A stretch of 64,000 nucleotides of DNA from Clostridia bacterium (lineage in GTDB: Bacteria; Bacillota; Clostridia; Oscillospirales; Acutalibacteraceae): positions 44,994-108,993 of the forward strand of contig JAFRMR010000027.1 of assembly GCA_017430535.1 (NCBI GenBank), in the 5' to 3' direction. The translations under genes were made by a program, and so were the position numbers. Shown here piece by piece: positions 17,249 to 24,179 of the stretch (the stretch's first letter is position 1; each line of letters begins with the position of its first letter). The notes below the pieces were generated by a model, which saw only the letters and a list, made by a program, of their open reading frames with translations, was not told where the DNA came from and ran no database searches.

Positions 17249-17418
17249 GTGATGTTCCGCGTTGCGGAGTGAAGTTTTGCTCACGCAAAGTGAAGTTCCT
17301 TCGGAGTGATGTGCTGCTTCGCAGCGTGATGTATTTTGCGTTGCAAAATGTTAACGGTCGCTTCGCTCCGGATTATATAACCAGCGCTTTGCGCTCCGAA
17401 ATTGCGAATTGCGGATTA
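17249..17418 (+). repeat. Modular hairpin repeat, copy R1
   Basis: This fills the gap 17129-17439 between two minus-strand genes. Small palindromes are separated by 7-bp spacers: GTGATGT, TCCGC-gtt-GCGGA, GTGAAGT, TTTGC-tcac-GCAAA, GTGAAGT, TCC-ttc-GGA, GTGATGT, GCTGC-ttc-GCAGC, GTGATGT, ATTTTGC-gtt-GCAAAAT, then a tail with GGTCGC-ttc-GCTCCG and AGCGC-ttt-GCGCT. Copy R4 (38139-38345, inverted) carries the same modules in the same order, with about five differences over roughly 100 bp. Related copies are at 23478-23571 and 24343-24466. No protein is encoded. Confidence 0.85.
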
Positions 17419-17439
17419 AAAACAGCAGGTTTTTTTTAA

Positions 17440-18144
17440 TCACTTAACAATAAACTCTCCGTAATAGTTTCTCGCGGTTCTCCGGCTGTCTGCGCTCTCG
17501 GAAACCTCTTTCACAAGGCGGTAGGTACCGGGGTAAAGTTTGCCGTAAGTGTTTGTGAAATCCACATCCATTGTGTATTCACTGTCAAGGGGAATAAGAT
17601 AGGCAAGCATGATAAAAGTCAGATTGGGGTCTTTATAATCCGGGTCATAGTGCTTGCGCACATAGCCCTCATAGCTTATCCAGCGGCCTTCATCCTTTGC
17701 CTCCACCTTATAGCTTGCACCGGTCATCAGCTCGCCCTCCGGTTTTCCCGCGGCAGTGGACTGAATAAAAGTAACCGTTCCTTTTTCGCCGTCTGTGCAG
17801 TCAAAGGTCATTTTCAGCCCTCGGTCATCAAAGCCGTCGGTATCGGCTTTGGCAGGTTTTTCCTGTTTTGTTGTGGGGGTATAGGGAGCTTCGGTTGTTT
17901 CTGTTTCATCCGGTTTGTCCGCCGTTTCTTCCGCTCCGGCGGTTTCCCCGCCTGAAGCTGTCTCCCCGGCCGGGTTTACGGTTGCAGTTTCCGCAACAGT
18001 TTCATCGTCTGAAGCTGTTTGCGTGCCCGGCGCCGCAGTTGCGGTTTCATTATTTTCCGTCCGCGTTTCTTCCTCCGCCTTTCCGCAGGCGGCAAGGGAG
18101 AAAACAAGAGCGCAGATTATAAGAAGCGCAAATATCTTTTTCAT
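17440..18144 (-). CDS. Lipoprotein with Ig-like domain
   Basis: 234 residues. Residues 1-20 are a lipoprotein signal peptide with lipobox SLAAC (Cys20). Residues 21-95 are a Thr/Glu/Ala-rich, probably disordered linker (repeats of the type ETA, TAG). Residues about 100-234 form a beta-sandwich of the bacterial Ig-like kind; MTGASYKVEAKDEGRWISYE and YPGTYRLVKEV are the features I associate with that fold. Anchored to the outer face of the membrane. Last gene of the sigma-factor operon, 13 nt after the 434-aa exported protein. RBS (GGTGAT) is poor. Probably an accessory or sensor of the envelope-stress module; that role is inferred from position only. Confidence 0.8.
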   Translation of the reverse strand: MKKIFALLIICALVFSLAACGKAEEETRTENNETATAAPGTQTASDDETVAETATVNPAGETASGGETAGAEETADKPDETETTEAPYTPTTKQEKPAKADTDGFDDRGLKMTFDCTDGEKGTVTFIQSTAAGKPEGELMTGASYKVEAKDEGRWISYEGYVRKHYDPDYKDPNLTFIMLAYLIPLDSEYTMDVDFTNTYGKLYPGTYRLVKEVSESADSRRTARNYYGEFIVK

Positions 18145-18157
18145 TTTATCACCGCTT

Positions 18158-19462
18158 TCAGTTCTTTAAGCCTAAAGTTATATAATCATCCAGTATGCCG
18201 TTAAGCTTCTGCCTGTCGGCTTCCGTTATTTTTACGGCTCTGTCGGAATCGGGTGTAATAACCGTGATTATTCCGCTTGCGGAATCATAATAATACTCCC
18301 GGTTATCCGCTGTGCTGATTAAAACATCGCTTATGTTGTCATAGCCCGGTGTATCAAAACTGTATTTGCCCAGGATTTTTTTAACCGTTTCGGCATCGGC
18401 CTCTTTAAGGCCCGGGCTTATGCTGCCTGAGCCCCGGCCGAGAGATGTAACATAAACATCCGATTGAATATTGCCGGGAACAGAGGGGCTTTCCTCCCGG
18501 GTGACGGAATCTTCGGTTTCAAACCTGACATCCACATCTTTTTTGCTGTATTTCAGTATGCCGTTATTATTTTGGATTTCATCTATAATCAGCCAGCTTG
18601 CCATATCGCAGGTGCGCACCTCCGGCACATACCGCCTTACGGTTATTGATTTGCTGCCGGGGTCAATCACCACGCCTTTATAGTAGTTTGAGCCGCTGGA
18701 TTCCGATGTGCGGATAACAGCAAGGGAGCAGGATGCAAAGAACCTGTCGCTGTATTTTTTATTCAGCTTTTCAAATGAAGGGGAGTAGGTATTCTCCGCG
18801 CTTTCAAGCGCCGATTTGTTATTATCAATAAATGCGTCAAACTCCTCCCGGGTTTTTATAAAATCCAGCCGGGGTTCAGGATAGTAACCGGAAGGGTATA
18901 TCCTGATATAGTGAAGTGAATCCTCCGGGCTGAAATGGTAGGTGTCTTTAACGGGAGCAGTGTAGTTTACGGATATTTTTTCCCGGGCGGGGGCTGTTGT
19001 TTCCGTTTCTATATCAACGGGGTTTTTTATTTTTTTATCCTTTGAAACCTCGGAGGACGGAACATACTCAACCTTTACGGTTTCGTTTTCCGTAAGAGAA
19101 ACATCGGTTTTATCCGTAATTATTTCCGCCGTTTCGTTTTCCGCAAAATCATCGTTGCCCTCGGTAATCCTGAGGGTAACACCCTCCTGCGCCGTTTTTT
19201 CAACGGTGCCTTTTACAAAGGTTACCGCCGGGTCAATTGCCATACCCTCCCACAGCTCATTAACGGATTTCAGGCTGTGGGGAAAACGGTAGGTTTCTGT
19301 CTGAGTGAACATAAGGCCTTTATAGTAGGGTCTGTTCCATTTTACGGTTTTATAGGCAATTGCGTTATAGCTTTTTGTGCCGTCGGCGTAGGTTTTGGGC
19401 ACGGGTATAAACAGGGCGGCAACAAGCAGCGCTGCTGCCGTGATTATAATTTTCTTTTTCAT
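18158..19462 (-). CDS. Exported protein of unknown function (434 aa)
   Basis: Residues 1-26 are a Sec signal peptide (MKKKIIITAAALLVAALF, cut after TYA). The mature N-terminus DGTKSYNAIAYKTVKWNR, followed by FPHSLKSVNELWEGM, matches a widespread Clostridia module seen at the start of many exported or lipid-anchored proteins of unknown function. A Thr-rich stretch near 145-165 links it to a larger C-terminal region (about 175-434) which I do not recognise; this includes two Cys (SCSLAVIRT near 236 and VRTCDMASWLIID near 273) that could form a disulfide. Third gene of the operon, 17 nt after the anti-sigma gene. Confidence 0.75.
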   Translation of the reverse strand: MKKKIIITAAALLVAALFIPVPKTYADGTKSYNAIAYKTVKWNRPYYKGLMFTQTETYRFPHSLKSVNELWEGMAIDPAVTFVKGTVEKTAQEGVTLRITEGNDDFAENETAEIITDKTDVSLTENETVKVEYVPSSEVSKDKKIKNPVDIETETTAPAREKISVNYTAPVKDTYHFSPEDSLHYIRIYPSGYYPEPRLDFIKTREEFDAFIDNNKSALESAENTYSPSFEKLNKKYSDRFFASCSLAVIRTSESSGSNYYKGVVIDPGSKSITVRRYVPEVRTCDMASWLIIDEIQNNNGILKYSKKDVDVRFETEDSVTREESPSVPGNIQSDVYVTSLGRGSGSISPGLKEADAETVKKILGKYSFDTPGYDNISDVLISTADNREYYYDSASGIITVITPDSDRAVKITEADRQKLNGILDDYITLGLKN

Positions 19463-19479
19463 TATAACTCACCCTTATA

Positions 19480-20433
19480 TTATTTGGGAATGTATGCTTT
19501 GGATGTGCGCTCGGTTTCCGTATTACCTGCCGCGGCTGTGGTTCCGGTGACATATTCACCCTCCGCAATCCGGGTTTCGGGTACCGTAATACAATAGTCT
19601 CTGACCGGAGTATAATCGGCCTTCGGATTTATCACAACATAGTAATGATCTGTGGTAAGGGCATCGCCCTTATCTTTGAATTTAAGGCAGACGGCAACAT
19701 CATCGGAAACGCCTTTGATGTAATAAACATCGGCAGAAAGGGTTTCTTTCTGTGTTTTATTCCCGCTTACGGCGCCGAAACCCTCCCAGTAACCCGTAAC
19801 GGTTACCGAGCCGATTTTTTCGCCGACCTTTTCTTTATCAATAACCTTGCCCGGGCAATAGTCCTTGAATTTACCGCTGTTTATACAGTATGTATAGTTC
19901 ATATATGCCGCTGTTTCTGCGGCTGCCGTGGTGGTTGCGGGCCTTGTTTCCTTTATGACGGGATGTGATGTTGTTGCCTCAGGGGTTGCGGCCCTTTTTA
20001 CAGTTTCTTTTTTGTCGGCGTTTACTGTTGCTGCCGCAGCGGGAGCGGTTGTTGATTCTTCTGCAGTAACAGCTCTTTCGTTTTTATTCTGCTCAGCGTC
20101 TGCGGGCACGGTTGCGGGCTGCGTTTCTTCTTTGGCTGCTTCTGCGCTCTGCGCTGCCTTATCAAGGTTGAAGTATGTATCTATTTCTTTGGTAAGCAGG
20201 TCGGGTACGGTATATTCCGAAACCTGTTCCTCCGCAGCCTCGATGTGCTCTTCCGAGGGCAGCTTTCTTATCCTGCCCCCGTTTCCGGCACGGGCTGCGG
20301 TAAAAACGCACAGAGCCACTGCCGCAAGGGCGGCGGAGCTCAGGGCTGTATATTTTATTGTTCTTTTCCTTTTAAGCAGATAGCTGTCACGCTCAGCCAT
20401 AACCCGCTCAAAGGTTTCCTCATAAGTTCTCAT
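19480..20433 (-). CDS. Probable membrane anti-sigma factor
   Basis: 317 residues from the ATG at 20433, chosen because AAGGA lies 11 nt upstream; it overlaps the sigma-factor stop by 14 bp. Residues 1-25 (MRTYEETFERVMAERDSYLL) are a short cytoplasmic segment of the kind that holds an ECF sigma factor. Residues about 29-48 are one membrane helix. Residues 60-180 are Thr/Ala/Glu-rich and probably span the cell wall. Residues about 185-317 are an extracellular beta-rich domain with two Cys (YTYCINSGKFKDYCPGKVID) and TDHYYVVINPKADYTPV. No zinc-finger HxxxCxxC motif is present. The anti-sigma role rests on coupling to the sigma gene and topology. Confidence 0.72.
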   Translation of the reverse strand: MRTYEETFERVMAERDSYLLKRKRTIKYTALSSAALAAVALCVFTAARAGNGGRIRKLPSEEHIEAAEEQVSEYTVPDLLTKEIDTYFNLDKAAQSAEAAKEETQPATVPADAEQNKNERAVTAEESTTAPAAAATVNADKKETVKRAATPEATTSHPVIKETRPATTTAAAETAAYMNYTYCINSGKFKDYCPGKVIDKEKVGEKIGSVTVTGYWEGFGAVSGNKTQKETLSADVYYIKGVSDDVAVCLKFKDKGDALTTDHYYVVINPKADYTPVRDYCITVPETRIAEGEYVTGTTAAAGNTETERTSKAYIPK

Positions 20434-20974
20434 ATTCAAAGCCATCCTTTTCCAGCTGAGTTTTAAGAGCCTGCCTCGCCTTATAAGCAAGATTTTCCGC
20501 GGCGTGAATCTTTTTGCCTGTTATGGCAGCGGCCTCTTTCATGCTCATACCCTCAAAATAGATAAGCCAGAGTATCTGCCTGTATTCGCTCCTGAGCTTC
20601 GCCATGGAGCGGTGCAGGGCTATCTTCTGCTCGTTTTTAATCACAAGGGCTTCAAGCTCAAGCTCATCCGGGGTTGCCTCACAGTTTTCCATGGGCAGAG
20701 CACCCCGCCTTGCGGCTTTCCTGAGGTAATCCCTTGCAATATTGCCCCCTATGGTATAAAGCCAGGTTTTGAATGAGGCTTTTCCGTTGTACCGGGGGCG
20801 CCTTGTTACAAGCTTAACGAAGGTATCCTCCGCCAGGTCCTCCGCATCCGTTATGCCGGAAACAAAGGAGCTGAGGTAGAGAATCAGTCCGTCGCGGTAT
20901 TCTTTTATTATTTCGGCGAAGGCGCTGTCATCACCTTGCAGGAAACGGCGGTAGCTACTTGCACCGTTATCCAT
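20420..20974 (-). CDS. ECF RNA polymerase sigma factor
   Basis: 184 residues from ATG 20974 (GGAAAGGAG, 6 nt upstream). Region 2 is clear: FAEIIKEYRDGLILYLSSFV, then ITDAEDLAEDTFVKLVTRRP (about 40-60) and FKTWLYTIGGNIARDYLRKA (-10 recognition, about 68-87). Region 4 is KLRSEYRQILWLIYFEGMS followed by MKEAAAITGKKIHAAENLAY, the helix-turn-helix that reads the -35. No region 3, as expected for ECF factors. First gene of a four-gene operon with anti-sigma, exported protein and lipoprotein. The upstream sequence (20985-21045) has CGTATAATAAG and a GTGT/ACAC pair, which may be its autoregulated promoter, but I cannot assign the boxes firmly. Confidence 0.9.
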   Translation of the reverse strand: MDNGASSYRRFLQGDDSAFAEIIKEYRDGLILYLSSFVSGITDAEDLAEDTFVKLVTRRPRYNGKASFKTWLYTIGGNIARDYLRKAARRGALPMENCEATPDELELEALVIKNEQKIALHRSMAKLRSEYRQILWLIYFEGMSMKEAAAITGKKIHAAENLAYKARQALKTQLEKDGFEYENL

Positions 20975-21052
20975 TGCTTTCTCCTTTCCGGTTTTGCGGC
21001 ACCTTTCACTTATTATACGAATCAGTGTAAAAATCCTCACACTTTGTTGCAG

Positions 21053-21364
21053 AAAAAAACAGCCCGGTCAGGGGCGGATGCTCATAAAACAGTAATGCCT
21101 CAAAAAGCAATCTTTGCGCATCTTGTGCAGGCATTCCTCCTCGGAATACAGCTAAGTATTCCTCGGCGTCAAGACCCGCAAATACGCACAAATCTTATCT
21201 TTTTGAGGTGCAAAGCAGTTTTCTCGTGAAAAATAAGCCGCAGAACAAGGAAGATTTGCGAAGCATACTTTGTGTATGGTGAACAAATCCGACGATGTGC
21301 TGCGGTTTTAGTTTTCCGCGAAAACCAATACTGATTTACGAACATCCGCCCAAGGGCTGTTTTA
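21053..21364 (-). terminator. Terminator split by a 280-bp insertion
   Basis: Minus-strand arm AAAACAGCCC (reads from 21364) and arm GGGCTGTTTTTTT (21065 to 21053) are complementary and end in a T run, but are separated by the whole 280-bp repeat element. They look like the two halves of the terminator of the zinc-ribbon gene that ends at 21379. A structured loop might still allow termination. Confidence 0.65.
21072..21351. mobile_element. MITE-like 280-bp element, copy 1
   Basis: Bounded by GGGCGGATG (21072-21080) and CATCCGCCC (21343-21351); the inverted similarity runs about 25 bp (21072-21096 and 21327-21351) with four mismatches. Copy 2 is at 63719-63998, also exactly 280 bp, with 11 differences by my reading, ten or more of them transitions. 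Inner long-range pairs include CCTCAAAAAG (21098-21107) with CTTTTTGAGG (about 21199-21208) and CCGCAG with CTGCGG (about 21238-21304), each enclosing smaller hairpins. No transposase. Fits a non-autonomous, highly folded mobile element. Confidence 0.8.
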
Positions 21365-21378
21365 ATTATATAAATTTA

Positions 21379-22320
21379 TCAACCGAGGAATTTGCCGAAA
21401 ATGTTTTTCGCGGCGTTTATTGCGGAATCCGCCTTATCCTTTGCGGTATCGGCTTTGTTCTGAGCCGCAGCCTGAGCCGCAGCCCTTTTATCATAATCGC
21501 CCACAAAGAAGGTGAAGGTAAGGAAGTCGCCCTGGTTTGCGTCGGTTTTGTCAAAGGCGCGGCAAACGCCGTCAACAACCTTGTAATAAATATCGCTGTC
21601 CCCGGAATAGAAGGGGATAAAGCCGGCGGCTTTAAGTGCTTCAACATACTGCCGCAGCTGGGTTTCACCTGCGCCGCCCACATGCAGGCTTACGGCCCTT
21701 GCGCCGTTTACGCTGCCGTTTTCATCAATATCTATTGTGCCGCCCAGGTTCCATTTAGGGTACTGGGGCAGGAATTCATCCCACTTGGCCATCTGCTTTG
21801 CCGCCGCCTGAGCCGGGGCGGGGAGCATTGCGCCGCACTCTGCGCAGTAAACCGTTTCGGGTATATTCTGCTTGCCGCATTTGGGGCAGAGATAGCCCTG
21901 GCCTATGGTCTGCTCGGGCAGAGCGGAGCCGCACCTGGGGCAGAACTTATGGTCTGCGGTAACCACTTCGCCGCAGGACGGGCATTCCTTCATATTCTGC
22001 GCAGCCTGAGCCGCTGCGCCCTGCATAGCGGTTGCCCAGCCTGCCAGAGCGTTGCCCAGGTTTTCCATTCCCCCGGCGGAGGATGCCGCCGCAGAGGCCT
22101 GAGAAGCGGCGCCGGTTACGGCTTCGCCGCCTGCGTTTGCGGCTGCTTCAAGATCTTTTGTTGCCTGATTCAGGTTGTTTGCCGCCTGGCCTGCCAGCCT
22201 GTCCGCAGCGGGCTTGACCGCGCTTTCAACCGCTTTGCCCACCGCATTCTGAATACCTTTGCCTATGCCTTCGCTTACGGCGCTGTCCACTGCGCCTTTG
22301 AGCTTATCAAAAAGTGCCAT
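21379..22320 (-). CDS. Double zinc-ribbon protein
   Basis: 313 residues, cytoplasmic, no signal peptide. Residues 1-110 are Ala-rich and helical (MALFDKLKGAVDSAVSEG; ANNLNQATKDLEAAAN) and may form a coiled coil or amphipathic bundle. Two zinc ribbons follow: CPSCGEVVTADHKFCPRCG (about 113-131) and CPKCGKQNIPETVYCAECG (about 145-163). A compact domain of about 110 residues comes next (GTIDIDENGSVNGARAVSLH ... FFVGDYDKR), then a second Ala/Lys helix ending NIFGKFLG. I do not know a function. RBS GGGAGGAAATAAAATG. It forms a pair with the smaller zinc-ribbon membrane protein 66 nt upstream, so the two may work together. Confidence 0.82.
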   Translation of the reverse strand: MALFDKLKGAVDSAVSEGIGKGIQNAVGKAVESAVKPAADRLAGQAANNLNQATKDLEAAANAGGEAVTGAASQASAAASSAGGMENLGNALAGWATAMQGAAAQAAQNMKECPSCGEVVTADHKFCPRCGSALPEQTIGQGYLCPKCGKQNIPETVYCAECGAMLPAPAQAAAKQMAKWDEFLPQYPKWNLGGTIDIDENGSVNGARAVSLHVGGAGETQLRQYVEALKAAGFIPFYSGDSDIYYKVVDGVCRAFDKTDANQGDFLTFTFFVGDYDKRAAAQAAAQNKADTAKDKADSAINAAKNIFGKFLG

Positions 22321-22386
22321 TTTATTTCCTCCCGAAAAATATATTTATTGATTTTTCTTTAAAGTACGGAAACTGTAAACCGGAAA

Positions 22387-22863
22387 TCAGAGAATACCGG
22401 AGCCGAAAACCGCGGCAACAATAATGGTGACAATCAGCAGGGCTATGGCCGCTTTGCGGGCGGCTGCGGCGGCTTCGGACTGCTTGGATTTTGTGAGACC
22501 TATGGCGATTATCGGGCCCACAAGGGGAAAGAACAGGGAAGCAAGGGCGGTGATGATTATTGCCATCTGAGGCGTAAAAATCTCCTCCTGCCGGCTGTCT
22601 GTTTTTTGTGAGTAGGTTGTTTTTACGGTGCCGTGGTAGTGCTGCCCTCCGTTTGCAAGCTTCTCAAGCTCGGAGTCGCAGTAGTCCCCGGTTTTTCTGC
22701 CCTCTTCAAAATCATTGTGATATCCGCCGTTCCACTGTGCCTCTTCGGCAGGGTCGCATGGGTCCGCTGCGCCTCCGCCCCGGTAAAGGGCTCCGCCGCA
22801 GATAGGGCACTTAAGGTCTTTTTCTTCTGTTTTGTAGCCGCAGCTGCTGCAAATCTTGCTCAT
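22387..22863 (-). CDS. Zinc-ribbon membrane protein
   Basis: 158 residues. Residues 1-25 form a zinc ribbon: ICSSCGYKTEEKDLKCPICG. Residues 30-90 are polar and Gly/Asp-rich. Residues about 97-120 (MAIIITALASLFFPLVGPII) and 134-156 are two membrane helices separated by a short Lys/Ala loop, so the ribbon and both termini probably lie on the cytoplasmic side. Function unknown; such proteins are frequent in Clostridia. It has its own promoter (22907-22935). The RBS is GCAGGTG. Confidence 0.8.
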   Translation of the reverse strand: MSKICSSCGYKTEEKDLKCPICGGALYRGGGAADPCDPAEEAQWNGGYHNDFEEGRKTGDYCDSELEKLANGGQHYHGTVKTTYSQKTDSRQEEIFTPQMAIIITALASLFFPLVGPIIAIGLTKSKQSEAAAAARKAAIALLIVTIIVAAVFGSGIL

Positions 22864-22906
22864 ATATTCACCTGCTTTGTGAATTTATTATTCTAATTAT
22901 ACATAT

Positions 22907-22935
22907 ATATTACACCATCCGGCGGATAATATCAA
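22907..22935 (-). promoter_or_regulatory. Promoter of the zinc-ribbon genes
   Basis: Minus strand: -35 TTGATA (22930-22935), 17-nt spacer, -10 TAATAT (22907-22912). Leader about 35-40 nt. Confidence 0.55.
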
Positions 22936-22973
22936 TATATTTCGGCCGGGGGGAAGGATGAAATGCAGAGAAA

Positions 22974-23005
22974 CAAAAAAACAAGCCGTAAGGGCTTGCT
23001 TTTTT
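22974..23005. terminator. Bidirectional terminator
   Basis: Stem CAAGCC (22982-22987) and GGCTTG (22993-22998), 5-nt loop, flanked by A7 on the left and a C plus T6 on the right. It lies downstream of the pseudogene remnant on the minus strand. Confidence 0.8.
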
Positions 23006-23030
23006 ACTCTGATTAAAACCGCAAATGCTT

Positions 23031-23474
23031 TTATTCTGCGGAAGCTTTTTTCTTTTTCTTTGAAACAACTGTGAATGCAGCTGCCGCGGCAACCAGAACG
23101 GCGGCAATAATCACGATAATGATTACCGTGCGCTTTGCGGCCTCTTTTTTTGCCATGAATTCTTCATAGTCGCCTACGCCTAAATATGTTACGAATTCAT
23201 CGCCGTCAGAAGCACGGTGGATTGCAACATAACCGGGTTTGCCGTTATATTCGATTGCACCGAACAGATACTCCTCATCGGCTGCTCTTTCAGTTGAAGT
23301 GCTGTTTACTGTCAGTTCGGTTTTATAAGGAATTTTTTCACCGTATAAATCTGCGGCTATGCTGTCCTCGGTATAAAAATCTATACCGTTTTTATCCGTT
23401 ACAGCAAGAATGAATTCGGCAGCATCATCATACTGCTTTGCGTCTCGCCTGTCGGTTCGGTCGGTGCTTCTCCT
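23031..23474 (-). pseudogene. 5'-truncated gene for a membrane-anchored surface protein
   Basis: The minus strand reads open from 23474 to a TAA at 23031, giving about 147 codons, but there is no ATG, GTG or TTG near the 5' end and a TAA lies directly upstream (23475-23477), next to repeat copy R2. The translated part is convincing: AEFILAVTDKNGIDFYTEDS, KPGYVAIHRASDGDEFVTYL, a membrane helix (VIIIVIIAAVLVAAAAAF) and a basic tail KKKKKASAE. It is the C-terminal part of a type-I membrane protein with an outer beta-rich domain. The N-terminal half and signal peptide are missing, most simply through the rearrangement that placed R2 here. Confidence 0.68.
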
Positions 23475-23477
23475 TTA

Positions 23478-23571
23478 CTTTTTGCAGCGCAAAATACATC
23501 ACTTTGCGGCAGCAAAACTTCACTTCGGAGAAATATCATTTCGGAGAAACATCACTCGGAACGAACATCAC
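23478..23571 (-). repeat. Modular hairpin repeat, copy R2
   Basis: Read on the minus strand from 23571: GTGATGT, a TCG/CGA hairpin, GTGATGT, TTC-tcc-GAA, ATGATAT, TTC-tcc-GAA, GTGAAGT, TTTGC-tgcc-GCAAA, GTGATGT, ATTTTGC-gct-GCAAAAA, then GTAAAGG. It begins 2 nt after the rhomboid stop codon and ends at the truncated 5' end of the pseudogene. The GGTCGC tail of the other copies is absent. Confidence 0.8.
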
Positions 23572-23573
23572 TG

Positions 23574-24173
23574 TTAACCGGGTAAAATTCCCCCGATTAA
23601 CACTATCCCCGCCAATGCTCCGCCGGCGAAGCCGGAAAGGTGCTCGCACAGGGTGGTTTTGCCGCCGAAAAAGCCGGTTAATATGTAAATGCCCAGTATC
23701 ACAAGGGCAAAAACAGGCAGGCCGGAAAACATAATGGTTCCGTTTTTAACCGCAAGTATAATGAATACGGCAATCAGGCCGAAAATCCCCGGGGAGGCAC
23801 CTTCGCCCTCGTGCAGTTTATAAACAAAGGCCATAAACAGGCCGGAAACAAGGGCGGAAACCACATAGCAAATCAGGGTTTTTACGGCGCCCAGCTGAGA
23901 TTCCACGGCATAGCCCACAATCAGGAATGCGGCGGTGTTGGTTATTATATGGGGTGTGCCCACATGAAGCAGGGCGGAGGAAACCAGCCGCCAGATTTCG
24001 CCCTTTTTTATCTTTTCATCCGACAGGTGCAGGGCGCGGTTAATGTATCCCTTGTTATGCCCGGTAAAAAACTTTTCTTTGGGCGTTACGCCCGCGTTCT
24101 CCGGAATCAGAAAAAAGGAATCAAGAATAAAAATTATGATAATTAAAACGGAAAAAGAGACAGTAAAAATCAT
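23574..24173 (-). CDS. Rhomboid-family intramembrane protease
   Basis: 199 residues, six hydrophobic segments. The catalytic elements of rhomboids are visible: the His-Asn region LLHVGTPHIITNTAAFLIVG (about 69-88), the Ser motif GEGASPGIFGLI (about 123-134) and the C-terminal His in CEHLSGFAGGALAG (about 177-190). The usual GxSG is GASPG here, with Pro after the catalytic Ser, so activity should not be taken for granted. Rhomboids cut membrane-spanning substrates within the bilayer. An RBS is not obvious (GTAATAAG before CCATGATTTT). Isolated by repeats on both sides: R2 starts 2 nt after its stop and R3 lies upstream. Confidence 0.85.
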   Translation of the reverse strand: MIFTVSFSVLIIIIFILDSFFLIPENAGVTPKEKFFTGHNKGYINRALHLSDEKIKKGEIWRLVSSALLHVGTPHIITNTAAFLIVGYAVESQLGAVKTLICYVVSALVSGLFMAFVYKLHEGEGASPGIFGLIAVFIILAVKNGTIMFSGLPVFALVILGIYILTGFFGGKTTLCEHLSGFAGGALAGIVLIGGILPG

Positions 24174-24179
24174 GGTAAT

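Noticed and set aside
17249-17418. CRISPR-like appearance of the regularly spaced short repeats
   Set aside because: The conserved part is only 7 bp, the intervening pieces are palindromes rather than unique spacers, and no cas gene is present.
20975-21050. ECF-type autoregulated promoter upstream of the sigma gene
   Set aside because: CGTATAATAAG and GCAACAAAG are suggestive, but their spacing is too long for an ECF promoter; mentioned with the sigma gene only.
21006-21191. Minus-strand frame encoding MCVFAGLDAEEYLAVFRGGM..., repeated at 63527-63838
   Set aside because: Both lie inside the 280-bp element and run out into unrelated sequence on leaving it; the similarity is that of the DNA repeat. 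No ribosome site is visible.
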